A stretch of 64,000 bases of DNA from Corticimicrobacter sp040137905 (GCF_040137905.1 NZ_JBEFDG010000088.1:62001-126000); one strand, 5' to 3'; shown: positions 1 through 8,531, numbered from the stretch's first letter. Numbers and translations are program-made. The notes: generated by a model from the letters alone, not told the origin.

Positions 1-38
1 GTCAGCAGTGTGGCTGCAATAAGGGCGGGAATGCGCAT
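1..38 (-). CDS. Exported protein, N-terminal fragment (cut by window edge)
   Basis: Only the first 12 codons are in the window: MRIPALIAATLL. The pattern of an early Arg followed by a hydrophobic run looks like the start of a signal peptide. A purine-rich GGAG lies just upstream on the minus strand. The gene is divergent from the L36-type ykgO gene and shares a 167-bp intergenic region with it. The identity cannot be decided from 12 residues. A zinc-uptake component or an outer-membrane lipoprotein next to fur would both fit the context, but that is speculation. Confidence 0.5.
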   Translation of the reverse strand, partial: MRIPALIAATLL

Positions 39-74
39 CCTGGATCTCCAGTGGTCATGTAATAGGGTGAAACT

Positions 75-116
75 TAACATGGAACTTAACCGGCCATGTT
101 AGCGACCACGGGTCGC
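75..116. repeat. Two adjacent inverted repeats
   Basis: TAACATGG (75-82) can pair with CCATGTTA (94-101) across an 11-base loop. Immediately after it, GCGACC (102-107) pairs with GGTCGC (111-116) across a 3-base loop. They lie between two divergent genes, so they could be operator arms or structure in the 5' leader of the minus-strand gene. No T-run follows either on the plus strand, so neither looks like a terminator. Confidence 0.4.
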
Positions 117-142
117 TGCTGGATGAACAGCATCAGTCCTGG

Positions 143-183
143 AATAAATTTATTTCTTTGTATTATTAGTTATGATATATCAT
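143..183 (+). promoter_or_regulatory. AT-rich promoter/operator region of ykgO with two perfect palindromes
   Basis: AATAAATTTATT (143-154) and ATGATATATCAT (172-183) are both perfect 12-base palindromes. They sit 18 bases apart in an AT-rich patch directly upstream of the ykgO ribosome-binding site (CTGGAG, 195-200). Dyads of this base composition and position are typical of Fur/Zur-family operators. Zinc-free L36 paralogues are often Zur targets, so a metal-responsive operator is a reasonable inference. The match to a Zur or Fur consensus is not close enough to name the regulator. Confidence 0.45.
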
Positions 184-205
184 TCTATTTTTAACTGGAG
201 TGATC

Positions 206-331
206 ATGAAAGTACTGGCATCCCTCAAGAATGCGAAGACCCGTCACCGCGACTGTCAGGTCGTGCGCCGACGTGGCAAGATCTATGTCATCTGCAAGAG
301 CCAGCCGCGTTTCAAGGCGCGCCAGGGGTAA
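206..331 (+). CDS. ykgO: Ribosomal protein bL36, type B (zinc-free paralogue)
   Basis: A 41-residue protein that begins MKVLASLKNAKTRHRDCQVV and ends in a basic stretch, matching the alternative L36 family. Canonical L36 (RpmJ) is about 38 residues and holds zinc through a CxxC/CxxxxH ribbon. Here only isolated cysteines remain (CQVV and VICKS), so the zinc ribbon is not intact. In this family the C-minus form replaces the zinc-binding form in the 50S subunit when zinc is scarce, sparing zinc. A CTGGAG ribosome-binding site precedes the ATG. The fur gene follows on the same strand 135 bases downstream. Palindromes upstream suggest metal-responsive control. Confidence 0.9.
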   Translation: MKVLASLKNAKTRHRDCQVVRRRGKIYVICKSQPRFKARQG

Positions 332-466
332 TTCACTCACAGTCCGTTGCATCTCTCGGAGGCCTCTTTCGTTAAAAACAGGGTGGCTTCAACCTGCGCT
401 GCATGAGATAATGGTAAATTGCTTGCAGTTCAACGTGTTTAATGTCTGATGCGTTCAGGAGTGAAG

Positions 467-877
467 ATGAGTACGGACAGAATAGAATTGAAAGATATCG
501 GCCTGAAGGTCACCTTCCCGCGCCTGAAGATCCTTGACGTGTTTCGCAGTAGCGAACAGCGCCACCTGAGTGCAGAAGATGTCTATCGCCTGCTGATGAA
601 TGACGGCGTCGAGATTGGTCTGGCCACGGTCTACCGCGTGCTGACGCAGTTCGAACAGGTCGATCTGCTCAAGCGCAGCCAGTTGGGCAGCAGCAAGGCC
701 GTCTACGAGCTCAACGATGGCGAGCGCAACCATGGTCATATCGTCTGCACGCAAAGCGGCGATGTGACCGAGTTCTACGATCCCCAGATCGAAAAGCGCC
801 TGCAGAAAATCTGCGAAGAGCGTGGTTTCACGCTGTCGGAACACACCATCACGGTCTTTGCCACTCCCAAGGCCTGA
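467..877 (+). CDS. fur: Ferric uptake regulator, Fur family (lacks structural-zinc cysteines)
   Basis: A 136-residue Fur-family repressor. The N-terminal winged helix holds the signature GLATVYRVLTQFE. The regulatory metal site looks intact: His of RHLSAED, Glu of VYEL, His/His of NHGH, Glu of TEFYD and His of SEHT. The structural zinc site is lost: the usual CxxC reads CTQS, and the protein ends VFATPKA without the C-terminal cysteine pair. Pseudomonas aeruginosa Fur has the same kind of loss and still functions, so this is probably a working iron regulator. The start at 467 is favoured by AGGAG at 456-460. A zinc or manganese sensor remains possible. Confidence 0.85.
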   Translation: MSTDRIELKDIGLKVTFPRLKILDVFRSSEQRHLSAEDVYRLLMNDGVEIGLATVYRVLTQFEQVDLLKRSQLGSSKAVYELNDGERNHGHIVCTQSGDVTEFYDPQIEKRLQKICEERGFTLSEHTITVFATPKA

Positions 878-918
878 TGTCCGGGCGTGCCGAGAGGCAT
901 GCCATCCGATATGGTGCA

Positions 919-962
919 GAAAGCCATGGCTACCTGTCGAGGGGCCGTGGCTTTCTTTTTCA
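919..962 (+). terminator. Rho-independent terminator of fur
   Basis: GAAAGCCATGGC (919-930) pairs with GCCGTGGCTTTC (944-955) with a single G-T wobble. A T-run follows from 956. It lies 42 bases after the fur stop codon. Confidence 0.8.
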
Positions 963-999
963 GATTGGGGAGTGATGGGGCACAGCCCCGCAAGGCGCT

Positions 1000-1923
1000 T
1001 CAGCGCGACCGTCGGCTCGCCAGGATGATGCCGGCAAAGATCGCGCCGATGCCAAAGACCTGGTAAATGTGCAGGTGTTCACCCAGAAACAGCACGGAAA
1101 GCATGGCCCCGAAAGCGGGCATCAGGTGAATGAACAGCCCGGCACGGGCTGCGCCGGCACGGTCTACTCCCAGGTTGTACAGCAGGTAGGCCAGCACTGA
1201 CGGAAAAATGCCGACATAGGCGAATGCAGCGGCGACCTCGCCATCGAAATGCCGTATGGTCTGCCCGGACAGGTATTCCCATGCGAATAGCGGAAGCAGC
1301 AGAATGACGCCGATCAGGATCTGCATGCCCATCAGGCCGATGCGATCGATGTCGGCCGGGATGCGCCTGAGCCAGAGCGTGTAGAGCGCCCAGCACACCA
1401 TGGCGCTGAAAATGATCAGGTCCCCCTGACTGAAGCTCAGGCTGGTCAGGCGTTGCCATTGCCCCTGGGAAACAATGATCAGGACGCCGGAGAATGACGT
1501 CAGCAGTGCGATTCCCTGACGCAGGCTCAGGTGCTGGTGATAGAACAGGGCACCGAACAGTACGATCAGGATCGGAATGAACGAGTTCAGCAACAGCGCA
1601 TTGGTGGCCGTGGTTGTGGTCAGCCCGGTATAGATCAGCGTGTTGAAGGCACCGACGCCGATGGCCGAAATCAGCAGCAGTTGCCAGCGGATTGCCAGAT
1701 AGCGCAGCCTGTCGCGGCGCATGGTTTTCCAGGCAAAGGGCAATATGCAGAGCAGGGCGATGAGCCAGCGGCCAAATGAAAGCGTCAACGGAGGAATGAC
1801 ACCGTTGACCGCACGTCCCACGACAAAATTTCCCGCCCAGAACATGGGCGGCAGGATCAGGATCAGCAGGTTTGCCAGACCGCCTCGAGGCGAAGTGATG
1901 GATGAGTCGGAGGCGGAAGGCAT
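1000..1923 (-). CDS. EamA/DMT-family transporter
   Basis: A 307-residue, very hydrophobic protein with about ten predicted membrane segments in two EamA repeats. The first repeat starts at LLILILPPMFWAGNFVVGRA near residue 20 and the second at GDLIIFSAMVCWALYTLWLR near residue 165. These drug/metabolite transporters typically export amino acids or other small metabolites across the inner membrane. The substrate cannot be read from sequence. It lies 20 bases downstream of the DUF6776-like gene on the same strand, so the two may be co-transcribed. Its 3' end converges on the fur terminator. Confidence 0.85.
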   Translation of the reverse strand: MPSASDSSITSPRGGLANLLILILPPMFWAGNFVVGRAVNGVIPPLTLSFGRWLIALLCILPFAWKTMRRDRLRYLAIRWQLLLISAIGVGAFNTLIYTGLTTTTATNALLLNSFIPILIVLFGALFYHQHLSLRQGIALLTSFSGVLIIVSQGQWQRLTSLSFSQGDLIIFSAMVCWALYTLWLRRIPADIDRIGLMGMQILIGVILLLPLFAWEYLSGQTIRHFDGEVAAAFAYVGIFPSVLAYLLYNLGVDRAGAARAGLFIHLMPAFGAMLSVLFLGEHLHIYQVFGIGAIFAGIILASRRSR

Positions 1924-1943
1924 GGCAAAAGGGGAAGGCTTGC

Positions 1944-2642
1944 TCAGCGAGCGTTGATGATGCGCATGCCTTGGGCTTTGCCTTCGGTGTCGCTGACCTG
2001 GATGGTTACGCGGCCGGGGCGGAATCCTTCGGGCAGAGGAGCGAGCCCGTGGACATGCTCGTATTGACCGAATGATACATCGACCGGTTCGAGCATGAGG
2101 GTTTCGCTGCGGCCTGATGGGTAGACGCCCGCCACAGACAGGGTGAGCTTGCCTGAGAACGGGGTATCGAGATTGCTGTCGTTGGTCAGCAGAACATGAT
2201 AGTAGAGACCCTGATCCTGGCGCAGGAAACGTCCTGCCCTCACGCCGACGGGGCTGCTGCGCGGATCGGCCGGCATGGCTTCCAGGAACAGGCGGATGTC
2301 TTCGCGCAGTGGCTCGAGCGCCTGGCGTTCCTGGGCCAGGGACTGCTCCAGTTGCTGGACGCTGCGCTGGCTGTCGTCCAGAGCCTGCGAGGTCTGCTCA
2401 AGGTTGCCCTGCAATTGCTGCTGCGACTGCTTGGTGACCTGCAGTTCGTTGGTCAGCGCCTGGGATTCCACCACAGTCAGCCGTTGTGCACCGTAGTTTT
2501 TCTGCAGGAAGAGAAGCCCGCTGGCACCCATGATGATGCCGAGCAGCAGCAGAATCAGCCAGCGCGGCAGTCGGAAGCCCCGGCGGCGCGAATCGTAGGA
2601 CGACTGGAAAAGGACGGGTTGGGATTTCTTGAACAGTGCCAT
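1944..2642 (-). CDS. Inner-membrane coiled-coil protein, DUF6776-like
   Basis: A 232-residue protein with unknown function. A basic N-terminus (residues 1-26) is followed by one membrane segment at about 28-46 (LILLLLGIIMGASGLLFLQ). A Gln/Leu/Glu-rich coiled coil spans about 55-120. The C-terminal region of about 100 residues is predicted to be a beta-rich periplasmic domain (YYHVLLTNDSN, FSGKLTLSVAGVY). The architecture resembles proteins annotated DUF6776 in betaproteobacteria, an assignment made from memory. The topology (N-in, one membrane pass, coiled coil, periplasmic domain) suggests a scaffold or envelope-assembly partner, but that is inference. Confidence 0.65.
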   Translation of the reverse strand: MALFKKSQPVLFQSSYDSRRRGFRLPRWLILLLLGIIMGASGLLFLQKNYGAQRLTVVESQALTNELQVTKQSQQQLQGNLEQTSQALDDSQRSVQQLEQSLAQERQALEPLREDIRLFLEAMPADPRSSPVGVRAGRFLRQDQGLYYHVLLTNDSNLDTPFSGKLTLSVAGVYPSGRSETLMLEPVDVSFGQYEHVHGLAPLPEGFRPGRVTIQVSDTEGKAQGMRIINAR

Positions 2643-2805
2643 CTGGCCGTGGTTCCTCTCTTGATATGAATGGCGGCACCGGCGATGGGTGCGCGAGGTG
2701 ACAGCGGAAGGATAAAGGGTATTGTGGAGGCGTTGTTACATCGAAAACAAGGATTGCCTCTTAAATATTCTGATGCATCTGGTTGTGCCCATGTGGCGCA
2801 TGTGC

Positions 2806-4272
2806 TTACAGATAAGGAGAGGCCAGCCAGATCAGGCGGTTGCGCAATTGCTTGATGCGTGGGCGTGCACGCAGTGTTTCAAGTGTTTCAGGGCTCGATT
2901 GGGCGATGGCACCATCAATGCGACGGGTGATCCAGGCAGCCAGTGCTGGATCGTAGACTTCCATGTCGACTTCGAAATTCAGTCGCAGGCTGCGCGGATC
3001 CAGGTTGGATGTGCCGACATAGGACCAGGCACCGTCTACGGTCAACAGCTTGGCATGGTCGAAGATGCCGTGCGCGCGCCAGACCCGGCAGCCTGAGCCG
3101 AGAATCTGGTCAAGCTGGGCGGTCATTGCGTAGTCGACCATGCGCAGGTTGTTGTTGCTGGGAATGACGATATCCACGGCAATGCCGCGCCGGGCGGCGG
3201 TGTTGAGCGCGGCGATCAGCGGCTGGTCCGGCAGGAAATACGGCGTATGGATGCGGACACTGCGTTCGGCTACGGCCAGGGCCCCCAGGATCATGTTGTG
3301 CGTGCTGCCGATGTTCTGGTCAGGGCCGGATGCGACGACCCGGATGGCCGTGGGATGCATGTTGTCCGGTGCTGGCGGCGGATCTTCAGGGAACCAGGGG
3401 GGGCCTTCCAGTGTTTCGTGGGTGCTGAATTTCCAGTCTTGCGCAAAGATGTGCATCAATTGCGAGACGATCGGACCCTCGAGGCGGAAGTGGGCATCCC
3501 GTGCGGGCGTACCACCCTTTGCCGGTGTGATGAACTCTTCACGGATATTCATGCCACCCGTCAGCGCCAGCGTGCCGTCTATGATCATGATCTTGCGGTG
3601 GCTGCGCAGATTGGCATAGGCCAGTCGCAGGCCGAAGGCGGTATTCATGAACAATGCGGTCTGCACACCACCTCGCAGCAGCATGCTGGTAATCGGCGGG
3701 TGAGAGTAGCGTGCGCCGATAGCGTCGATCAGGACACGTACCTCCAGCCCTCGCTTGCGTGCATCGATCAGCGCCTCGGCAATTTCCTTGCCGATGGCAT
3801 CGCAATCGAAAATGTAGCTGGTCATGGCTACCGAATGGCGGGCATTGCGGATGGCCGCAAGCATGGCGGGATAGGTTTCCGGGCCGCCATCCAGGGCCTG
3901 GATGCTGCTGTTGGTCAGCAGGGGAAAGCCACTGATGTGATCGCCCAGTGTCTTTTGCGACCAGAGATGCCGAGGAGCGAAAGGTCCCAGATTGGTGACG
4001 GCATGACGTCCGCCATGCTGGATCGGACAGGTGATCGCGGCGTTGTGCTCCTGGTGGACCTTGTCCTGGCGGATGCGGTTGATGCCGGCGATAAGATAGA
4101 AAAAGGTACCGAACAGCGGTGAGAACAGGATGACTGCGACCCAGCCGATGGCTGCACGGACATCGCGCTTGCTCATGGCGGCGTGTACGGCCGCGACGGC
4201 GCTGATGCCAAAGGTTGCCAGGAAGGCCAGATGTGGCCAGTATTCGGCCAGGAAGTCGCGCAGAGTGTCCAT
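2806..4272 (-). CDS. clsA: Cardiolipin synthase, phospholipase D superfamily
   Basis: A 488-residue membrane enzyme that condenses two phosphatidylglycerols into cardiolipin plus glycerol. Two N-terminal membrane helices (about 13-32 and 40-63) precede two PLD catalytic motifs. HKD1 is HRKIMIIDG starting at His225, followed by LTGGMNI. HKD2 is HAKLLTVDG starting at His406, followed by VGTSNLDPRS. Both HxKx4D motifs are intact. The length matches ClsA (about 480-490). It ends 6 bases before the murU stop codon region, on the same strand, so it probably lies at the end of the amgK-murU transcript. Confidence 0.92.
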   Translation of the reverse strand: MDTLRDFLAEYWPHLAFLATFGISAVAAVHAAMSKRDVRAAIGWVAVILFSPLFGTFFYLIAGINRIRQDKVHQEHNAAITCPIQHGGRHAVTNLGPFAPRHLWSQKTLGDHISGFPLLTNSSIQALDGGPETYPAMLAAIRNARHSVAMTSYIFDCDAIGKEIAEALIDARKRGLEVRVLIDAIGARYSHPPITSMLLRGGVQTALFMNTAFGLRLAYANLRSHRKIMIIDGTLALTGGMNIREEFITPAKGGTPARDAHFRLEGPIVSQLMHIFAQDWKFSTHETLEGPPWFPEDPPPAPDNMHPTAIRVVASGPDQNIGSTHNMILGALAVAERSVRIHTPYFLPDQPLIAALNTAARRGIAVDIVIPSNNNLRMVDYAMTAQLDQILGSGCRVWRAHGIFDHAKLLTVDGAWSYVGTSNLDPRSLRLNFEVDMEVYDPALAAWITRRIDGAIAQSSPETLETLRARPRIKQLRNRLIWLASPYL

Positions 4273-4278
4273 GGCTTC

Positions 4279-5025
4279 TTATAGCATGGATGTATCGGGC
4301 GACTGCCGTTGCGGCCGGGTCAATTGATGGTCGAGAGCAGCGAGTCGTTCGGGTGTGCCGATATCCAGCCATTGCCCCTCGTGCCGCTGGCCGATGACCT
4401 TGCCTTCGGTCAGTGCGGCGCGCAGCAATGGCCCCAGCGCCTGGCGTTGTCCGGATGGCACGCTGTCGAAAAAGCGGGGGTGATAGATGCCGATGCCTGT
4501 GAATGTCAGGGATTGATCGGGCCGGGTGTCGTTGATGTCGGTGACCTTGCCTGCATTTGTGAGACTGAAATCGCCTTGCCGATGATGTTCCGGGTTGGCG
4601 GTCAGCAGCAGCCATGCATCCGGCGTGTTGGCGGCAGACTGTGGGTCGTGAGTCAATCCGGCAGCCAGAGGGGATGCCTGCGCGTAATCCCAGTCACACC
4701 AGACATCGCCATTGACGACCAGGAACGGGTCGGTACCCAGCAATGGCAGTGCCTGGCGAATGCCGCCGGCAGTCTCGAGCGCTTCGGTTTCATATGAGTA
4801 ATGCAGGTGGACGCCCAGGCGCTGGCCATCGCCCAGGGTTGCTTCTATCCGTTCGCCCAGCCAGGACAGGTTGATGACAATATCCCGGATGCCGGCCTGA
4901 GCCAGACGTGCGATCTGCCACTCGATCAGGGGGCGGCCTCCAACGGTCAGCAACGGCTTTGGAGTGTGGTCGGTCAGTGGGCGCATCCGCTCGCCCCGGC
5001 CGGCTGCCAGGATCATGGCGCGCAT
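4279..5025 (-). CDS. murU: N-acetylmuramate-1-phosphate uridylyltransferase
   Basis: A 248-residue nucleotidyltransferase. The N-terminal signature MILAAGRGERMRPLT is the nucleotide-binding loop, followed by the KPLLTVGGRPLIEW motif. VVNGDVWCDWD supplies the metal-binding aspartate. The family converts MurNAc-1-phosphate and UTP to UDP-MurNAc. Its start overlaps the stop of amgK by one base, and in Pseudomonas the AmgK-MurU pair forms the cell-wall recycling route that bypasses de novo UDP-MurNAc synthesis. A general sugar-1-phosphate nucleotidyltransferase would look similar, so the specific call rests on the amgK neighbour. Confidence 0.85.
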   Translation of the reverse strand: MRAMILAAGRGERMRPLTDHTPKPLLTVGGRPLIEWQIARLAQAGIRDIVINLSWLGERIEATLGDGQRLGVHLHYSYETEALETAGGIRQALPLLGTDPFLVVNGDVWCDWDYAQASPLAAGLTHDPQSAANTPDAWLLLTANPEHHRQGDFSLTNAGKVTDINDTRPDQSLTFTGIGIYHPRFFDSVPSGQRQALGPLLRAALTEGKVIGQRHEGQWLDIGTPERLAALDHQLTRPQRQSPDTSML

Positions 5026-6080
5026 CAGAACGCAATCCCGTTGTAGGTGCGGATATTTTCGAGTCGGTCGAGCAGTTTCAGCAGCGGACGCAGCGGCTGG
5101 TATCGTTGTGCCACCTGACGGACGTATTGCGTGACACGCGGGAGGTGGTCCAGATACCAGGGCTTGCCATCACGGTAGTTGAGCCGGCAGAAGACGCCCA
5201 TGATGCGAAGGTTACGCTGCAGGCTCATCCATTCGTACTCCTGATGGAAGACGGAGAACTCGGAAGGCAGTGGCAGGCCGGCAGCGCGGCCGAGTTCCCA
5301 GTAGCGGATGGCCCAGTCTAGCTGCTGGGCTTCATCCCAGGTGGTGCGCGCATCGGTAACGAGCGAAGCGATGTCGTATGTGATAGGGCCGAGCAGGGCA
5401 TCCTGGAAATCCAGGATGCCCGGGTTGCGTGCCGGGTCGCCTTGCCCGGCGGCAGGATAGGTCACCATCAGATTGGGACTGTGGAAGTCGCGGTGCACCA
5501 GCACGCAGGGCTGGCTGGCAGCCGAACGTGCCAGCAACCGGAAAACCGTTTCCAGATCTGTCTGCTCTTGTTCTGTCAGTGTGCTGCCATGATGGCGCTC
5601 GACGTACCATTCCGGAAAGAGCGACATTTCATCCAGCAACCGGGCTTCGTCGTATACAGGCAGGCCTGCTGTGGCGCTGCCCTGCATGCGTACCAGCGCC
5701 GCAAGCGCATCGCGATACAGTACCTGCAGCGTGCCGTCTTCGAGTCCTTGCTGGACAGCACTGTAGTATGTCGTGCTGCCCAGATCACTCAGCAGGAGAA
5801 AACCTTGGGCGAGGTCCTGGATCAGTATCTCGGGAACCGTCACGCCAGCCTCTTGCAACAGGCCGGCAACATGCACGAAAGGATGGCTGTCTTCTCGTTC
5901 GGGAGGGGCATCCATGACGATCAGGCTGTTGCCAGAGTGGGTCTGCAGCCGGAAGTAGCGACGAAAACTGGCATCGCTGGAGGCGGGTTGCAGGGTGTCG
6001 AGGCGCAGCGCCAGTGTGGCGGGCAGGCCGTTCAGCCAGCTTTCCAGCTGGGTCAGCCGTAGATCTCGGGGTTCGTGCAT
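5025..6080 (-). CDS. amgK: MurNAc/GlcNAc anomeric kinase (aminoglycoside phosphotransferase fold)
   Basis: A 351-residue kinase. The catalytic loop LVHRDFHSPNLMV carries the Brenner motif HxDxxxxN, and ILDFQDALLGP carries the metal-binding Asp. AmgK phosphorylates the anomeric carbon of MurNAc (and GlcNAc) using ATP, feeding MurU. The start at 6080 (MHEPRDLRLTQLE) is chosen by family alignment. Upstream in-frame ATGs at 6116 and 6176 would run into the lptD promoter. It is transcribed divergently from lptD, the same arrangement as in pseudomonads, which links peptidoglycan recycling and outer-membrane assembly genes. Confidence 0.87.
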   Translation of the reverse strand: MHEPRDLRLTQLESWLNGLPATLALRLDTLQPASSDASFRRYFRLQTHSGNSLIVMDAPPEREDSHPFVHVAGLLQEAGVTVPEILIQDLAQGFLLLSDLGSTTYYSAVQQGLEDGTLQVLYRDALAALVRMQGSATAGLPVYDEARLLDEMSLFPEWYVERHHGSTLTEQEQTDLETVFRLLARSAASQPCVLVHRDFHSPNLMVTYPAAGQGDPARNPGILDFQDALLGPITYDIASLVTDARTTWDEAQQLDWAIRYWELGRAAGLPLPSEFSVFHQEYEWMSLQRNLRIMGVFCRLNYRDGKPWYLDHLPRVTQYVRQVAQRYQPLRPLLKLLDRLENIRTYNGIAF

Positions 6081-6148
6081 TGACGCGGTTCCGTGAAGCG
6101 AATTGCAAATCGCCATTGTATTTCCGCCATCGGCTTTGCGCCATTCTC

Positions 6149-6154
6149 TATAAT
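6149..6154 (+). promoter_or_regulatory. Consensus -10 box upstream of lptD
   Basis: A perfect TATAAT lies 43 bases upstream of the proposed lptD start. A partial TTTGCG occurs at 6135-6140, but its spacing of 8 is too short for a normal -35, and no good -35 is seen at 16-18 bases. The promoter call rests on the -10 alone. Confidence 0.4.
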
Positions 6155-6197
6155 AGTCGTTTACCTCCATCTTCAAGGCTCGCTGCTTCCCGTGTTC

Positions 6198-8531
6198 ATG
6201 GTCAAAAGGTTCGCTTTCCTGGCAATGCTGGCAACAGGCGTCAGTCAGGCCCAGTCCGTCACGCCCGAAAGCGCCGATACGGTCCAGCTACTGATTTCTC
6301 CAGGGCTGAGGCTGCCGGCCGGCATCATCGAAGATGACCAACCGGTATTTCTCGATGGTGACCAGGTCGATGGTACCGGGCAGGATACGGTTACCCTGAC
6401 CGGCAATGGGAGCATTCGTCGCACTGGCACTTCGCTCAAGGGTGATCGCATCGACTATGACCAGCGCAGCGGCTGGGTCGATGCCGTCGGTGATGTCAGG
6501 CTGATGCGCGATGGTGGCCTCATCCGCGGCCCTGGCCTGCGCTACAACGTCAACACCGAACAGGGAGAGGTTGACCAGCCCCGTTTTCATCTCGGCGCTT
6601 CCGGGGCTTCCGGCCATGCGGCGACGGCCACCATTCACGACCGGCAGCGCATGAGCATGACCGACGTGGTGTATACCGGCTGCCCCTGCCCCAACCCTGC
6701 CTGGGAAATCCGCGCCCGTGATGTCGATCTCGATTTCGAGGAAAACGAGGGAGTTGCACACTGGGGGGTGCTGTATTTCAAGGATGTGCCCATCCTGGCC
6801 TCGCCCTACCTGACTTTTCCGATCAAGAAGGAGCGCAAGAGTGGGTTGTTGATGCCAACCTACGGTACGACCAGCAAGGGAGGGTTCGATTTTTCATTGC
6901 CCTACTATTTCAACCTGGCACCCAACTACGACATGACCCTGACGCCACGCCTGCTGAGCAAGCGCGGGGTGCAGCTTGGCGGCGAGTTTCGCTACATGGG
7001 CAGTACCTACGAAGGGCAGATGCATGGTACCTGGCTGGACCATGATCGCGAGGCCAAGCGCGATCGCTGGATGTACTCGACTCAGCATGCGCAGCGACTG
7101 GGTGGCGGTTTCAGCATGGGCTGGGATATCAATGCTGCATCCGACGATGACTACTTTCGGGATTTTTCGACTTTTGGTCTGAATGAGGCCTCTACAACGA
7201 CACTTAATCGGAGTGGGCAAGTGTCTTGGGCCAATCAGTACTGGAGCTCATATGTATTGGTACACAAGTATCAGACATTGCAGGATGCAGATGCACCCAT
7301 CACGCCTCCGTTCGAGAAGCTTCCCGAGGTAGGTGTGCGTGGTGCCCGATATGGCTGGAATGGCTTCGATATCACGACCGATCTGACTTCAACCTGGTTT
7401 CGTAATTCCTGGTACAACTATCAGAATGCATCGAGGTTGAGCGCGCTTTATGAAGGGCAGAGATTGTCATCCTATACGACGATTGCCTATCCGATCGTGC
7501 GTGCGGGATGGTATATGACGCCCAAGTTCGGCATGCATGCCAGTCGGTATGAAACAGATTACTTCCAGAGCAATGGTGGCAGGCGAGCCATCGATCCTCG
7601 CGTAACGCAATCTCGTGCAGTGCCTATTTTTTCATTTGATACCGGCATGACGTTTGAGCGAAGGGCCTCGTTGTTTGGCAAGGCTTCGACGCAAACCCTT
7701 GAGCCACGCATCTATTACCTGTGGGTTCCTTATCGCAATCAGTCCAACCTGCCGCTGTACGATACGTCGGTGGCCACTTTCAGTTTTGCTCAGGCATTCA
7801 GCGAGAATATCTACAGTGGCGGCTGGGATCGTATTGCCAATGCCAACCAAGTGACACTGGGGTTGACATCGCGATGGCTGGATGAAGATACCGGGTTCGA
7901 GCGCCTCAAGCTCGAAGGGGCTCAGCGTATCTATTTCGAAGATCAAAGGGTAACTTTGCCAGGCGAGACGCCGCGTACGGGTGCACGATCAGATTACCTG
8001 ATTGGAGCCAGCGCAGCACTGACCAATACCCTGACGACGCAGACATCCCTGCAGTACAACCCCGATGAAAGTCGGTGGGAGAGAGCCACAGCAGGTTTCA
8101 AGTGGTTGCCTCAACGGTCTGCATCGATTACTGCGGCCTATCGATACCAGCGCGAGCCTACACCAGGCATTGTGGATCTGTCGCGTCCGCGTACGCCGCA
8201 AGAACAGGTCAGCACGACTTTTCAATGGCCTTTCAGCAACCGCTGGTACACCCTGGGGCGCATGGACTACTCGTTGCGTGAAAATCGTTTCACACAGGCG
8301 ATTGGTGGTGTCGAATACAAGGGTGATTGTTGCTGGGTGGGCCGTTTCGTGGTGCAGCGCTACGCTGTTTCCGCCAATGATGCCAATACGGCTTTCTTCT
8401 TCCAACTTGAACTGAGCGGGCTGGGATCGCTGGGAACGGATCCGATGAGCTTGCTGTCTAAGAGCATTACGGGCTATCAGGTAATCAATCCGCCTGCGCC
8501 GGATCGCTCGATTTTTGAAAGGTACGAATAA
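6198..8531 (+). CDS. lptD: LPS-assembly outer-membrane protein LptD
   Basis: A 777-residue outer-membrane beta-barrel that, with LptE, inserts lipopolysaccharide into the outer leaflet. From 6198 the protein begins with a signal peptide (VKRFAFLAMLATGVSQA, cleavage near residue 18). An OstA/LptA-like jellyroll follows (about 45-200, with DQRSGWVDAVGDVRL), then the barrel, rich in aromatic strands and in GEFRYMGS-type turns. Cysteines of the CPCP segment and the C-terminal GDCCW are placed as in LptD disulfides. Length is normal (about 780). The longer reading frame from 6093 adds residues with no signal-peptide logic. surA starts on the next base. Confidence 0.95.
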   Translation: MVKRFAFLAMLATGVSQAQSVTPESADTVQLLISPGLRLPAGIIEDDQPVFLDGDQVDGTGQDTVTLTGNGSIRRTGTSLKGDRIDYDQRSGWVDAVGDVRLMRDGGLIRGPGLRYNVNTEQGEVDQPRFHLGASGASGHAATATIHDRQRMSMTDVVYTGCPCPNPAWEIRARDVDLDFEENEGVAHWGVLYFKDVPILASPYLTFPIKKERKSGLLMPTYGTTSKGGFDFSLPYYFNLAPNYDMTLTPRLLSKRGVQLGGEFRYMGSTYEGQMHGTWLDHDREAKRDRWMYSTQHAQRLGGGFSMGWDINAASDDDYFRDFSTFGLNEASTTTLNRSGQVSWANQYWSSYVLVHKYQTLQDADAPITPPFEKLPEVGVRGARYGWNGFDITTDLTSTWFRNSWYNYQNASRLSALYEGQRLSSYTTIAYPIVRAGWYMTPKFGMHASRYETDYFQSNGGRRAIDPRVTQSRAVPIFSFDTGMTFERRASLFGKASTQTLEPRIYYLWVPYRNQSNLPLYDTSVATFSFAQAFSENIYSGGWDRIANANQVTLGLTSRWLDEDTGFERLKLEGAQRIYFEDQRVTLPGETPRTGARSDYLIGASAALTNTLTTQTSLQYNPDESRWERATAGFKWLPQRSASITAAYRYQREPTPGIVDLSRPRTPQEQVSTTFQWPFSNRWYTLGRMDYSLRENRFTQAIGGVEYKGDCCWVGRFVVQRYAVSANDANTAFFFQLELSGLGSLGTDPMSLLSKSITGYQVINPPAPDRSIFERYE

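Noticed and set aside
407..419. GATAATGGTAAAT, resembling a half Fur box, upstream of fur
   Set aside because: Only the left half matches the 19-base consensus (10 of 19 positions overall). It is too weak to call an operator.
860..920. Possible frameshift restoring C-terminal cysteines of Fur (another frame reads ACREACH)
   Set aside because: The alternative frame does not align with the family C-terminus, and Pseudomonas aeruginosa Fur ends naturally without these cysteines. No evidence of a sequencing error.
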